From Brevibacillus_D fluminis_A (GTDB lineage Bacteria; Bacillota; Bacilli; Brevibacillales; Brevibacillaceae): a stretch of DNA of 64,000 nt. Where the stretch lies: positions 2,474,001-2,538,000 of the forward strand of contig NZ_CM125436.1 in the NCBI RefSeq assembly GCF_052072235.1, read 5' to 3'. Made by a program: the position numbers and the translations under genes. The notes beneath the pieces are model-generated. The model saw only the letters and a program-made list of their open reading frames with translations, was not told the DNA's origin and did not search any database. Each line of letters begins with the position of its first letter. Positions within the stretch are counted from its first letter, which is position 1. This document shows positions 8,574-17,027 of the stretch, piece by piece.

Positions 8574-8591
8574 GGATTATTTATTAAAAAC

Positions 8592-8624
8592 AGCCATCCA
8601 AATCAACTGGATGGCCTTTGTTTT
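8592..8624 (+). terminator. Terminator of sda
   Basis: GCCATCCA and TGGATGGC form an eight-base-pair perfect stem with a seven-base loop, followed by CTTTGTTTT. Confidence 0.85.
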
Positions 8625-8648
8625 GCAGCGGCGAAAAGGGGTTATGGA

Positions 8649-9146
8649 TCAGATCAACTCAAACGAAACGATCCGATCGATCGGCGCCTCCTTCTGCTTC
8701 CACATATCCGGCAAGTAGAGCAGAACAGGGCCGTTTTCGCGGATCGGCTTGCCATCTTTGGAAAACTGCAGGATGGCGCGGCGCGCTTGTGCAAGCGGCA
8801 ACGTGATCGGCTCGCCTTCCTCGCGGTGCAGCTTAAGAGAGACTGCCGCAGGGTCAGGCTGGGCATTGTCGAGGAACCAGCTTAAGCGCATCGCGTAATC
8901 GCCGGTCAATGCTTTGCGTTCCTCAATCATGCTGCGCGATTCCGATGGAGGGAGCGACCCTTCTTTCAATTCCTTGTCCCATTGGGCGCCGGTCCCTTTC
9001 AAATAAGCCGGAACATCGTCCTGGACCTCATCCAAATCGCCGGTAAAATGCGCCAAATCAATTTTGCGGTCATCAAAAATCCAGACGCTGGGATCGATCG
9101 TGATGCGGTGGGAGACAGCGCCTGTCACCGTAATAATATCAGCCAT
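8649..9146 (-). CDS. Hypothetical protein, 165 aa
   Basis: Cytosolic-looking acidic protein (MADIITVTGAVSHRITIDPS...) that I do not recognise; no membrane segment or cysteine motif. It contains IDPSVWIFDDRKIDL near the N-terminus and ENGPVLLYLPDMWKQ near the C-terminus. The latter faintly recalls the beta-strand region of sulfite-oxidase-like folds but is too weak to use. An excellent AAGGAGG precedes ATG 9146 on the reverse strand. It is monocistronic and convergent with sda. Confidence 0.75.
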   Translation of the reverse strand: MADIITVTGAVSHRITIDPSVWIFDDRKIDLAHFTGDLDEVQDDVPAYLKGTGAQWDKELKEGSLPPSESRSMIEERKALTGDYAMRLSWFLDNAQPDPAAVSLKLHREEGEPITLPLAQARRAILQFSKDGKPIRENGPVLLYLPDMWKQKEAPIDRIVSFELI

Positions 9147-9323
9147 GATGCATATCCTCCTTGAAAAAAATGAAGCAATTACGATTGTTCTCGCCTTTCA
9201 ATTGTACATGGACATCTAGCATTTGCGCAAACCGTCACGGGGAAACTGCATTCTCCCCTTTTCAAATGCTTTGGAATGGCGTACTATGTATGGTAAGGTT
9301 GGAGGCAAACGGAGGGATACGTT

Positions 9324-9608
9324 TTGACAGAGGTTAGGATTCCAGATATGGCTGATAAGGCGATGGCTCTGCTGCGTGCGGATGCTGATAAGATATATAA
9401 ATTAATCGACGTACAGATGGAAAACCTGACCATGCCACAATGTCCGCTTTATGAAGAAGTTTTGGACACGCAGATGTTTGGACTTTCCCGTGAAGTGGAA
9501 TTTGCAGTCAGGCTCGGTCTGATTGAAGAAGAACTTGGGCGAAGCATCATGGATGAGCTGGAGAAGCGTCTGGCTGATTTGCACGAGCTGTTTAATTCGA
9601 AAAAATAA
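9324..9608 (+). CDS. ylaN: YlaN family (UPF0358) iron-homeostasis protein
   Basis: Small cytosolic helical protein of 94 residues, nearly identical in its core to B. subtilis YlaN: MENLTMPQCPLYEEVLDTQM and FGLSREVEFAVRLGL. YlaN is conserved in Firmicutes and has been linked to iron homeostasis through Fur; its biochemical role here is inferred from family. The start is TTG 9324, seven bases after GGAGGG. It is monocistronic, ending directly at a strong terminator. Confidence 0.93.
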   Translation: MTEVRIPDMADKAMALLRADADKIYKLIDVQMENLTMPQCPLYEEVLDTQMFGLSREVEFAVRLGLIEEELGRSIMDELEKRLADLHELFNSKK

Positions 9609-9638
9609 GCGAGGGTACGAAGCCCTCGCTTTTTTTTA
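9608..9638 (+). terminator. Terminator of ylaN
   Basis: AGCGAGGG and CCCTCGCT form a perfect stem followed by eight Ts, overlapping the last base of the ylaN stop. Confidence 0.88.
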
Positions 9639-9648
9639 TTTCTTGGAT

Positions 9649-10692
9649 TTAGACAAAAAAGAACGCGGTTCCCAGGATGATGTAGACGGCAAGCAGCAAT
9701 ACGCCTTCGAACCAGTTGGTAGCTCCGTCCCGCGAAATGCTGATCGCGATGAATGCGCTCGTGCCGATCGCCGCCAATTCGAATGGCGAAAAGACGATGT
9801 TCATCGGTTGGCCAAGGAACAGGGACATCAATACCAATGTTGGTGCGACGAACAAGGCGATTTGCAAGCTGGAGCCGATGGCGATCTCGACGGCTGCGCC
9901 GATCCGGTTTTTCATGGCGAGCAAGATCGCCGCGCTATGCTCCGCAGCATTCCCGATAATGGCGATGACGAATGCGCCGACGAAGATTTCCGACCAGCCG
10001 AACGCTTTGGTCACCACCTCCACGCTGTGCACCAGCCATTCGGAAACGAGGGCGACGAAGAACGTTGCGACCAGGAGCATGATGATCGAGACGCCTTTTG
10101 ACCAGGAAGGCTCGCCGTCGTGCGGCTCGATGTCGGACAAGAAATCTTTGTGGGTCACCATCGAGAAGATGAGCCAGAGCACGTATGCGACGATCAAAAT
10201 TATCGCAATGACGACGCTCAAGGTATTGATTTTGGGCACGGGCAGCTGCTGCATGAAGACGGCCGGGACGAACAGGGCGATCACCGCTAAAAGCATTAGC
10301 GAAGCATTATGACCGGCCAGCAGGCTGTTGAATTTCTGCTCCTTATACAAAAGCCCGCCCAACAGCACGCTCAATCCAAGCACGAGCAGCATGTTACCGA
10401 TGATCGATCCGGTGATCGATGCTTTTACCATGTCAAAATAGCCGGATTTGACCAGGAAAAAAGCGATGATCAGCTCGGCGGCATTGCCGAACGTCGCATT
10501 CAAAAATCCGCCGATCCGGTCGCCTGCGTAATGCGCCACGCTTTCGGTCGCTTTGCCAAGCCAGGCGGCGAGAAAAACGACGGCAAGCGATGCGGTGATG
10601 AATTTGAACAGATCCATGTCTGTTCCATAGTGCGCATAAGCCGCTAGCGCGAAGCTTGCGCCGACTAGCGTGAAGAACAGCTTTTGATTCAT
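9649..10692 (-). CDS. cax: Calcium/proton antiporter (CAX family)
   Basis: Cation:proton antiporter of the Ca2+/cation antiporter superfamily, 347 residues with about eleven membrane segments. Both alpha-repeat signatures are present: GGFLNATFGNAAELIIAFF (around 81-99) and FVIAIIGNAAEHSAAILLA in the second half. The central acidic loop, SDIEPHDGEPSW, separates the two halves. It probably expels Ca2+ in exchange for H+, like B. subtilis YfkE. GGAGG lies six bases before the ATG. Monocistronic; convergent with ylaN, sharing its terminator region. Confidence 0.93.
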   Translation of the reverse strand: MNQKLFFTLVGASFALAAYAHYGTDMDLFKFITASLAVVFLAAWLGKATESVAHYAGDRIGGFLNATFGNAAELIIAFFLVKSGYFDMVKASITGSIIGNMLLVLGLSVLLGGLLYKEQKFNSLLAGHNASLMLLAVIALFVPAVFMQQLPVPKINTLSVVIAIILIVAYVLWLIFSMVTHKDFLSDIEPHDGEPSWSKGVSIIMLLVATFFVALVSEWLVHSVEVVTKAFGWSEIFVGAFVIAIIGNAAEHSAAILLAMKNRIGAAVEIAIGSSLQIALFVAPTLVLMSLFLGQPMNIVFSPFELAAIGTSAFIAISISRDGATNWFEGVLLLAVYIILGTAFFFV

Positions 10693-10854
10693 AATGGCCT
10701 CCAGACAGAAAAAAGTAGAGCGATAACATGATTTAGTCTACCCAAACCTTACCAGATTGTCACGTAAAACGTGAAAGCGACGCGCAGGAATACGTCATCG
10801 GCAGGTAGGCACAATAGGGAAGAGTCGCAACTATGAAAAGGGGAGGAAAAACAA

Positions 10855-11106
10855 ATGACTCAACCCTATATGTGTCCGACCTGCAAGTCAAACCGCATGC
10901 GCTTCACGATCATTCAGCAGCAACCCCAATACGTGCGGCTGCATCCGCAGACAGGCGAGGTTGTGAACATGCTGGCGCAAGAGGAACTCGACGCGTTTCA
11001 CCAGCCATACCGGGGCGATCAGTTTTTGGTCCAGTGCGGCGTGTGCGGGACGACGGAGAGTGAAGAGCGATTCGTAAAGATGGCCCAGCATATGCAAACC
11101 AGATAA
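10855..11106 (+). CDS. Small zinc-ribbon-like protein
   Basis: An 83-residue protein (MTQPYMCPTCKSNRMRF...) with CPTC near the N-terminus and CGVC near residue 62, which together suggest a four-cysteine zinc ribbon. Between them is a Gln- and Val-rich strand region. I do not recognise a named family. GGGGAGG precedes ATG 10855 by about seven bases. It ends at a strong bidirectional terminator shared with the convergent sleB gene. Confidence 0.72.
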   Translation: MTQPYMCPTCKSNRMRFTIIQQQPQYVRLHPQTGEVVNMLAQEELDAFHQPYRGDQFLVQCGVCGTTESEERFVKMAQHMQTR

Positions 11107-11113
11107 CGTTCGG

Positions 11114-11153
11114 AAAGAAAGGCGCGCCATATGCGATGGCGCGCCTTTCTTTG
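11114..11153. terminator. Bidirectional terminator between zinc-ribbon gene and sleB
   Basis: AAAGGCGCGCCAT and ATGGCGCGCCTTT form a 13-base-pair perfect stem. T-rich sequence follows on the + strand and T tracts on the other strand. Confidence 0.88.
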
Positions 11154-11157
11154 TACA

Positions 11158-11943
11158 TCAGCGGCAAAAAATGTGCTTGCCGATCTTTTTGATCTGCGGG
11201 CGGCTCCAAATCCAGGCGGAAGTCGCCGTTTCCGGATTGAAGTAATAAATGGCGCCGCCCGTCGGGTCCCAGCCGTTTAATGCGTCCCTCACCGCTTTTT
11301 TCGCTACTTCATTCGGCGTCAGGTAAATTTGGCCATCGGCGACCGCAGTGAAAGCCCGCGGTTCGAAGATCACTGCCGCTGGCGTATTGGGAAATGCAGG
11401 GTTGCGTGTCCGGTTCAGGATGACGGCAGCAACTGCCACCTGCCCAATGTATGGCTCCCCGCGCGATTCGCCGTACACGGCATTCGCCATCAGCTTGAGG
11501 TCGTTGTCCGAGATGGTCGACGCTTTTTTGTTCGTCGATGGAGCGGGCGGCGGAGCCGAAGCGGAAGGAGCCGAAGGAGCGGAAGGAGCCGATGCTGACG
11601 GAGCGCCGAGCGACTCCTCCGGTCTGGTCGGGCGCCAGTCTTTGGTTGCATTGTATAACTTCAGCTTTGTTTTCGGGCCGAGGACGCCGTCGATTTTCAT
11701 CCCGAATTCATATTGGAAGTTGCGGAGCGCCCAATAGGAGCGCCAGCCGAATTGGCCGTCGATCGCCCCGGTGTAAAAGCCGAGAAATTTCAGGCGCGCT
11801 TGCATCTCCCTGACATCCGAGCCGCTCGCACCAACCTCAATCGTCGTTTTGCTGAAAGCATTGATGGTCATCGGGGTCGTGCCCACGATGGTTGCGGCTA
11901 AAACCAGCGAGCCTACGATCAATAGCGGTCGTTTCACTTTCAT
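11158..11943 (-). CDS. sleB: Spore cortex-lytic enzyme SleB
   Basis: Germination-specific lytic transglycosylase that degrades spore-cortex peptidoglycan at muramic-delta-lactam. The 261-residue protein has a signal peptide (MKVKRPLLIVGSLVLAATIV...), a peptidoglycan-binding repeat at about 38-92 (SDVREMQARLKFLGFYTGAI...), an Ala/Pro/Ser linker at about 108-135 and a C-terminal Hydrolase_2 catalytic domain with MANAVYGESRGEP (catalytic Glu in GESRGE). CAAGGAGG lies seven bases before ATG 11943. The usual partner ypeB is not adjacent, unlike in B. subtilis. Convergent with the zinc-ribbon gene. Confidence 0.92.
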   Translation of the reverse strand: MKVKRPLLIVGSLVLAATIVGTTPMTINAFSKTTIEVGASGSDVREMQARLKFLGFYTGAIDGQFGWRSYWALRNFQYEFGMKIDGVLGPKTKLKLYNATKDWRPTRPEESLGAPSASAPSAPSAPSASAPPPAPSTNKKASTISDNDLKLMANAVYGESRGEPYIGQVAVAAVILNRTRNPAFPNTPAAVIFEPRAFTAVADGQIYLTPNEVAKKAVRDALNGWDPTGGAIYYFNPETATSAWIWSRPQIKKIGKHIFCR

Positions 11944-12089
11944 GGTGTGCCTCCTTGAATGATGCCTCTCATTTGGGAGTAGTTTGTCCAAAAAGCGTTT
12001 ACATCCAATAGCCAGCCGAAGTGTAAAATGATGGATGCTTGGTCAACACTAGTGAATGTTCAAGATAGACGTTCGGGAGGTCGTGAGCC

Positions 12090-13751
12090 ATGCAACAAAC
12101 GGTCAGTCAGTACATCATCAAGCAGCTGGTGCAATGGGGCGTGAAACGGATTTACGGCGTTGCGGGTGACGCTATCTTGCCCTTTCTGCACGAGTTGGGC
12201 CAGCAAGCCGAGATTCTCTACATTCCCTGCAGGCATGAAACGGCAGCGGCGCTGATGGCATCGACAGAAGCCAAGCTGACAGGCCGGCCGGCGGTATGTA
12301 TCGCAACTTCCGGGCCGGGCGCGGCACAGCTTTTGAACGGCTTGGCAGATGCCCACATGGATTGTGTTCCGGTGATTGCGCTGACGGGACAGGTTGAGAC
12401 GTACAAGCTGGGCGGCTTTCACAAGCAATTCATTGACCAGCAGCGCCTGTTATCCGTAGTGTCTGCCCATTCTGAGCTGCTTACACATCCCGAGGCAATC
12501 GGAGAGGCGATGCACCGCGTCTTTTTGACGGCGGCCGGGCAGCAAAACGTGGCTCATCTGGCGGTCTGTCAAGATTTATGGGAGTTGGAAACGACTGCTG
12601 CAATCCTGACCCAGCTGCCGGCAGCACCGAATGTGCAGGCTGACCGCGCGAGTGCGATGGCGACCGCTGAGCGTTTGCTGCAGGCCAAAAAACCGCTGTT
12701 TTTGCTGGGGACCGGAGCGCGCAAGGCAGCACAAGTAGTGCAGCAGCTGGCAGAGACAATGGATGCCGGGATTATTCTCACGCTTGGCGCAAAAGGGGCA
12801 ATCGATGCCGCGCATCCGCAGATGCTTGGCGGTCTTGGAGACGGCGGCAGCACGGCGACAGTGGAAGCGATGGCGCAGGCGGATTTGCTGGTCATCTTTG
12901 GTGCTGCATGGTACCCGCGCGAGTATTTGCCAAGCCAGCTGCCGATCATCCAGGTTGACGAACGTCTCGGCTCGTTTCACGCGTATGCGAATCTGAGCCC
13001 TGTCGCAAGTCGCGTGGAGGAAACGCTTGCGCTCTGGCAGTCGCGGTTGGAGCAGCCGCAGCTGCATCCGGACCGCACCGCATGGAAGCAACAGCTGCAA
13101 ACGCTGCATGCCCATTATCTCCAGGAGATGGATGAATGGACGCGCCCCGATGAAAATGGGCTTTTGCGCAGCGAGATTCTCATCGCAGAACTGGCCAAGC
13201 GGGTCATGCCGGATGCGATCGTCGCGGTGGATACGGGGGAACACGCGATCTGGTTTAACCGGGTGTTTCCGGCACGTGCCCAGCTCCCGGTTTTCTCCGG
13301 CAAATGGCGCACGATGGGCTACGGACTGCCTGCGGCAATCGCAGCCAAGCTGACACAGCCCGCGCGGCAGGTCGTCGCGATCATCGGAGACGGCTGCCTC
13401 CTGATGTCGACGGGCGAGCTGGCGACACTTGCAGAACAAAAGCTCGCAATCACCGTCATCGTCATCAACAACCGCACGCTCGGCCTGGAAGAGAGGAACA
13501 TGATTGCGAGCGGCTACCAGCCGTTTGGCATAGATGTACCCAACCCGAATTTTGTCAAATTGGCGGAGGCGTTCGGTTTGCGTGCGTACCAAGCTGCGAC
13601 ATTGCATCAATTGGGGCCGGTGCTTGATGAGGCGCTTGCGGGCGATAGACCGAGCCTGATTGACGCGCGCTGCCAGGCACCAACTTTTTCAAAAATTATG
13701 CCTGAAATATTCTTCCAAACCCAAGCAGTGCCCAGCTATAATAAGAAGTAG
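12090..13751 (+). CDS. Thiamine-pyrophosphate enzyme, pyruvate-oxidase-like
   Basis: TPP-dependent 2-oxoacid-converting enzyme of 553 residues with the standard three-domain layout: PYR domain 1-170 with catalytic Glu50 in PCRHETAAAL, central domain about 190-325 and PP domain 360-530 with the metal/TPP motif GDGCLLMSTGE...NN. Overall character (GVAGDAILPFLHEL, GPGAAQLLNGLADAHMD) is closest to pyruvate oxidase YdaP/PoxB. That would convert pyruvate to acetate and CO2; an acetolactate-synthase-like or phosphonopyruvate-type activity cannot be excluded. CGGGAGG lies about ten bases before the ATG. The Asp23 gene follows after 39 bases. Confidence 0.85.
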   Translation: MQQTVSQYIIKQLVQWGVKRIYGVAGDAILPFLHELGQQAEILYIPCRHETAAALMASTEAKLTGRPAVCIATSGPGAAQLLNGLADAHMDCVPVIALTGQVETYKLGGFHKQFIDQQRLLSVVSAHSELLTHPEAIGEAMHRVFLTAAGQQNVAHLAVCQDLWELETTAAILTQLPAAPNVQADRASAMATAERLLQAKKPLFLLGTGARKAAQVVQQLAETMDAGIILTLGAKGAIDAAHPQMLGGLGDGGSTATVEAMAQADLLVIFGAAWYPREYLPSQLPIIQVDERLGSFHAYANLSPVASRVEETLALWQSRLEQPQLHPDRTAWKQQLQTLHAHYLQEMDEWTRPDENGLLRSEILIAELAKRVMPDAIVAVDTGEHAIWFNRVFPARAQLPVFSGKWRTMGYGLPAAIAAKLTQPARQVVAIIGDGCLLMSTGELATLAEQKLAITVIVINNRTLGLEERNMIASGYQPFGIDVPNPNFVKLAEAFGLRAYQAATLHQLGPVLDEALAGDRPSLIDARCQAPTFSKIMPEIFFQTQAVPSYNKK

Positions 13752-13790
13752 AAATACTTGCGTCCGCATGTGAGGAAAGGTGGGCTGTAC

Positions 13791-14135
13791 ATGGAGGGTT
13801 GGAGACGGGGAGAAGTGAAGATTGCGGATCACGTTGTAGCGGTTATCGCCGGATTGGCAGCTCAGGACATACCCGGAATCGTGACGAAAGCGAGCGGTCT
13901 TTACGACGAAATGTCGAAACGGATCAGCGGCAAAAATGCGGCCAAAGGTGTGATTGTGATGATCGATGAGGAGAGCACCCGGATTGAGCTGCGCGTAGCT
14001 GTACAGTATGGGACGATCATCCACGCGGTATGCGGCAAGCTGCAGCAAAAGGTGAAAGAACTGGTTGAGAACTTCACAGGCTTGGAAGTGCGCGAGGTAA
14101 ATGTACGGGTGGAAAGCATCGAGATGGGCACCTGA
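13791..14135 (+). CDS. Asp23/Gls24-family envelope stress protein
   Basis: Alkaline-shock/Gls24-type protein of 114 residues. The conserved pattern includes VKIADHVVAVIAGLAAQDIPGI, the central strand RIELRVAVQYG and the C-terminal EVREVNVRVESIE. Members sit under the cell membrane or act in envelope homeostasis; YloU and YqhY are the Bacillus examples. ATG 13791 is chosen over an in-frame start at 13758 because AAAGGTGGG lies about seven bases upstream. It may be co-transcribed with the TPP enzyme and ends at a strong terminator. Confidence 0.9.
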   Translation: MEGWRRGEVKIADHVVAVIAGLAAQDIPGIVTKASGLYDEMSKRISGKNAAKGVIVMIDEESTRIELRVAVQYGTIIHAVCGKLQQKVKELVENFTGLEVREVNVRVESIEMGT

Positions 14136-14151
14136 CCGGTGAAAAACAAAA

Positions 14152-14198
14152 AAAGACCGATTCTCAAGCTGGAGAAGGCTTGGGAATCGGTCTTTTTG
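14152..14198 (+). terminator. Terminator after the Asp23 gene
   Basis: AAAGACCGATTCTCAAGC and GCTTGGGAATCGGTCTTT form an 18-base-pair stem with one mismatch, followed by TTTTT. Confidence 0.9.
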
Positions 14199-14210
14199 CG
14201 TTGTCGTGTA

Positions 14211-14242
14211 AGAATTTATAAGTGCTCGCGCTTATAAATTCT
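14211..14242. repeat. AT-rich palindrome, copy 1
   Basis: The perfect inverted repeat AGAATTTATAAG / CTTATAAATTCT encloses TGCTCGCG. It lies between the Asp23 terminator and the ftsW 3' end. The core TAAGAATTTATAA recurs in the palindrome at 34293-34317, suggesting a dispersed element. Confidence 0.6.
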
Positions 14243-14288
14243 GGAGCGGAAGACAGAGTACCTCAGCGTCACTTCCAGCATAAGCATC

Positions 14289-14358
14289 GGTAAAAACTTC
14301 CTTTGACCGAAGAACCTGCTTCTTGAAAGGACTTCTGAAAGAAGTTTTTCTTACCCAT
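14289..14358 (-). terminator. Long imperfect hairpin at the ftsW 3' end
   Basis: The segments GGTAAAAACTTC (from 14289) and GAAGTTTTTCTTACC (ending near 14355) are inverted repeats enclosing further self-complementary sequence, and they include the ftsW stop codon. On the reverse strand the 3' arm ends in GTTTTTACC, so it may terminate ftsW transcription. It is longer and less GC-rich than the other terminators in this window. Confidence 0.45.
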
Positions 14359-15505
14359 GATTGTCGAGATTTTTTTGCCGGTTCACTTCACGCGAGACAT
14401 TGAGCAGGATGCCGGTGCCGATCATGCAGACTAATAGAGAAGATCCGCCATAGCTGATGAACGGAAGCGGTACGCCCGAAATCGGCAAAGCGCCCGTTGC
14501 ACCGCCGATATTGATCACCGCCTGGATGGTGATCATGGTGATGACCCCGATTCCGGCAAGGCTGGCGAACATATCTTTGGAACGCAAACAAATGTGTACG
14601 CCACGCAAAATGAATGCGAGAAAAACGAGCAGAAACAGCGATGTTCCGATGAAACCGAACTCTTCCGCGATCACGGAAAAGATGAAATCGGTATGCGCTT
14701 CAGGCAAATACAAATATTTTTGGATGCCTTTTCCGTAGCCTGTCCCGTTCATCCCGCCGCGGGCGATTGCCATGAACGACTGTGTCAGCTGATAGCCTTT
14801 GTACAGCGGGTCGGACCATGGATCGCGATAGCTTAACAGCCTGTCGAGCGCATGTCCTTTGGTCATGATATAGCCGATGAAGAACAGCGTGAACGGAGGC
14901 ACGGTAAGCATGAACAGGTGGGCGAGGTTGGCGCCGCCGCAAATCAGCACAACCCCTGCCGTCCCCAGCAGGATGGCAGCTCCCCCCATATCCGGCTCGA
15001 TGGCGATCAACAGGAAAAAGATGCCGATGACAACCAGAGCAGGGAAGAGTCCGGTCTTGAAGGAGAGGAACCGGTCTCCTTTTTTCGAGATGATCGCGGC
15101 CAAATAAATGGTTAAGCCGATTTTGGCGAATTCGGAAGGCTGCATATTGAAGCCGCCCAAAGGAATCCAGGAGCGTGCCCCGTTGGCAAGCTTGCCAATC
15201 CCCGGAATCAACACAATCACCAGAAGAAAGAGACAAACGAAACAAATCAGCAGAAAGTTGCGTTTGTAAAACGCAAATGGCATGTTCATCGCGAAGAGCA
15301 TCCCGATGATGCCAACCCCAAGGAACATCACTTGCCTTTTCACAAAATACAGCTCATCGCCCTTGCAGTAGTCGCAGCCTTTGCTCGTGTAAATCCCGGT
15401 GTGCGCATAAATCGAGCTGGCGCTTAGCACCATGAGGATGCCGAAGCCGACGAGCAGGATAGCGAGAAACAACAGGAAGAAGTCGGGAACGCCGCGCGAT
15501 TTCAT
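14351..15505 (-). CDS. ftsW: FtsW/RodA/SpoVE-family SEDS glycosyltransferase
   Basis: Peptidoglycan polymerase of the SEDS family acting on lipid II, with about ten membrane segments in 384 residues. Family signatures are NGARSWIPLGGFNMQPSEFAKI (near 120-141), EPDMGGAAILL, the loop YLPEAHTDFIFSVIAEEFGFIG and the C-terminal LPFISYGGSS. This best fits FtsW, but SpoVE cannot be excluded. An insertion with CDYCKGDE near residues 43-50, in the first external loop, is unusual and contains two cysteines. GGGAGG precedes the ATG. It lies downstream of yugN on the same strand, separated by a hairpin. Confidence 0.9.
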   Translation of the reverse strand: MKSRGVPDFFLLFLAILLVGFGILMVLSASSIYAHTGIYTSKGCDYCKGDELYFVKRQVMFLGVGIIGMLFAMNMPFAFYKRNFLLICFVCLFLLVIVLIPGIGKLANGARSWIPLGGFNMQPSEFAKIGLTIYLAAIISKKGDRFLSFKTGLFPALVVIGIFFLLIAIEPDMGGAAILLGTAGVVLICGGANLAHLFMLTVPPFTLFFIGYIMTKGHALDRLLSYRDPWSDPLYKGYQLTQSFMAIARGGMNGTGYGKGIQKYLYLPEAHTDFIFSVIAEEFGFIGTSLFLLVFLAFILRGVHICLRSKDMFASLAGIGVITMITIQAVINIGGATGALPISGVPLPFISYGGSSLLVCMIGTGILLNVSREVNRQKNLDNHG

Positions 15506-15533
15506 TGCCGCAAAACACCTCCCTGACGCGAAA

Positions 15534-15558
15534 CAGAGAGGTGTAGTCCCTCTCTGTC
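15534..15558 (-). terminator. Hairpin between yugN and ftsW
   Basis: ACAGAGAGG and CCTCTCTGT form a nine-base-pair stem with a short loop. On the reverse strand it is followed only by TTTC, so it is a weak terminator or read-through attenuator after yugN. Confidence 0.5.
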
Positions 15559-15586
15559 AGCTCAGTGCTTTCATTATTGGTAAAAA

Positions 15587-15931
15587 TTAGTGGTTAGCCA
15601 GCTTGTCGCCCAATGTTTTCAGGGCCGCTTTGGCATTTTTCAGTACGTTGTCAGGAATGACCGCATCATAATCAACGCCATGCGGGAACAGGTGCTTACC
15701 GATGAACGGCTCTTCGAGGCGGAGCAGCGCGTGGGAATCTTCCAAACGGCCTTCAATCGCGTGAGCCTGGATGCGCAGATAGTATGTAACACCTTTTTCT
15801 ACCAGTTTGTAATCGTATGTAGCGTGCAGATAATCCCAGGCCCAACGGACGAAGCCTGTCTCGTGCATATACGTATCCATGTCGGCCAACAGCGCTTCTT
15901 TTCCGTTCAGCCCAGTATCCTTAATGACCAT
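15587..15931 (-). CDS. yugN: YugN-like family protein
   Basis: Cytosolic protein of 114 residues matching the YugN-like family: GFVRWAWDYLHATYDYKLVEKGVTYYLRIQA-type core with LEEPFIGKHLFPHGVDYD. In B. subtilis yugN is an unstudied gene next to mechanosensitive and potassium channel genes; no biochemical role is known. AGGAGGAAT precedes ATG 15931 on the reverse strand. It is the first gene of a possible yugN-ftsW unit and divergent from the CBS gene. Confidence 0.85.
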   Translation of the reverse strand: MVIKDTGLNGKEALLADMDTYMHETGFVRWAWDYLHATYDYKLVEKGVTYYLRIQAHAIEGRLEDSHALLRLEEPFIGKHLFPHGVDYDAVIPDNVLKNAKAALKTLGDKLANH

Positions 15932-16114
15932 GAAAAGTATTCCTCCTAACTAGTATTCACACTCCTATGATAGTAGGTTTTGGTAAGAAGTGCAATTGCG
16001 TAATGAAGAAAGCGGAAAGCGGCATTCCGCTGCTTTCGATTCGCTTGTCCTTGCATGAAAAAAAACGCGGCAGGAAAGACTACCGTTGTAATGATGAAAG
16101 GAGGAATGCGGGGT

Positions 16115-16558
16115 ATGGCAACCTTGGAAAACCGTACGTTGCGCGAAATTATGACGAAAGATGTAGCGACGGTAACGCTGCAGGATAACGTATATGAAGC
16201 GGCGGTCAAAATGCGCGATTGGAACGTCGGGGTGATCCCGGTCGTGGACGAGAAGAACGATTGCATCGGGGTGATCACCGATCGCGACATCGTTATCCGC
16301 GGACTGGCTGAAAAGCATGAAGGTTCTGCGAAAATCGAACAAGTGATGACGCGTGACATCGTGTTTGGGCAGCCAGGCATGACTGTTGATGATGCAGCCA
16401 AGCTGATGGCGAAATACCAAATCCGCCGGCTGCCGGTTGTGGAAAACGGCAAACTGGTAGGCATCGTGGCGATCGCGGATATGGCCGTCCGCCAAGTGCA
16501 CCACGATGAAGCGAGCGAGGCTTTGTACGAAATCTCCGAATCGGCACCGCGCCACTGA
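16115..16558 (+). CDS. Tandem CBS-domain protein
   Basis: Cytosolic 147-residue protein made of two CBS motifs (about 9-62 and 73-130), with the paired patterns IMTKDVATVTLQDNVYEAA...GVITDRDI and VMTRDIVFGQPGMTVDDAA...GIVAIADM. Such stand-alone CBS pairs bind adenine nucleotides (AMP, ATP, SAM or c-di-AMP) and act as energy or signal sensors; resembles YhcV/YrpB-type Bacillus proteins. ATG 16115 follows AAAGGAGG by ten bases; an in-frame ATG at 16106 is too close to that site. Ends at a strong terminator. Confidence 0.9.
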   Translation: MATLENRTLREIMTKDVATVTLQDNVYEAAVKMRDWNVGVIPVVDEKNDCIGVITDRDIVIRGLAEKHEGSAKIEQVMTRDIVFGQPGMTVDDAAKLMAKYQIRRLPVVENGKLVGIVAIADMAVRQVHHDEASEALYEISESAPRH

Positions 16559-16573
16559 TCGTCAATAGGCAAA

Positions 16574-16612
16574 AGAACGGCCTGCCAACGAGGCAGGCCG
16601 TTCTTTTTTTTT
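16574..16612 (+). terminator. Terminator of the CBS gene
   Basis: AGAACGGCCTGCC and GGCAGGCCGTTCT form a perfect 13-base-pair stem with a five-base loop, followed by eight Ts. Confidence 0.92.
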
Positions 16613-16697
16613 GCGCCCTTACATCTACGGCAAAAAACGGCAAAAAACGACCTAATTGACGATAAGGTCGTTTGATCATAAGCCGCCTGCCCGTACG

Positions 16698-16796
16698 CTA
16701 ATCCCGGTCTGAAAAAAAGAACAGCAGCACCACAACCACGATTATGATCCAGAGCAGTTCTTCGTTGTCCTCAAATAAACCGTCCAAAAAGCCCAT
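16698..16796 (-). CDS. Very small membrane protein (32 aa)
   Basis: A 32-residue protein starting MGFLDGLFEDNEELLW, with an acidic amphipathic N-terminus and a single membrane span of Ile, Val, Leu and Phe (IIIVVVVLLFFF), ending in SDRD. GAAAGGAGGATCC precedes ATG 16796 and is near perfect. Tiny proteins of this pattern are common in Bacillales; function unknown, possibly a membrane regulator or sporulation small protein. Confidence 0.7.
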   Translation of the reverse strand: MGFLDGLFEDNEELLWIIIVVVVLLFFFSDRD

Positions 16797-17027
16797 CCGG
16801 ATCCTCCTTTCCGTCACGCTACAGCCTATGCGCGAGCAAGGGCGAATGCCAACGGGAGATGAGCCCAAATTTTCGTCAAGAGAGTGAATCAAATGCGCTC
16901 GGTTGGGACATACTGCGGATTGGAAAGTATTGTGAGAAAGACGCCAGACAATCTTGGCCCGAACACAGTGGTGCTTCAGGCAGGAAGACCGCATCCCTGC
17001 CTGTATAAAAAAAGGAGTGGTCCCATC

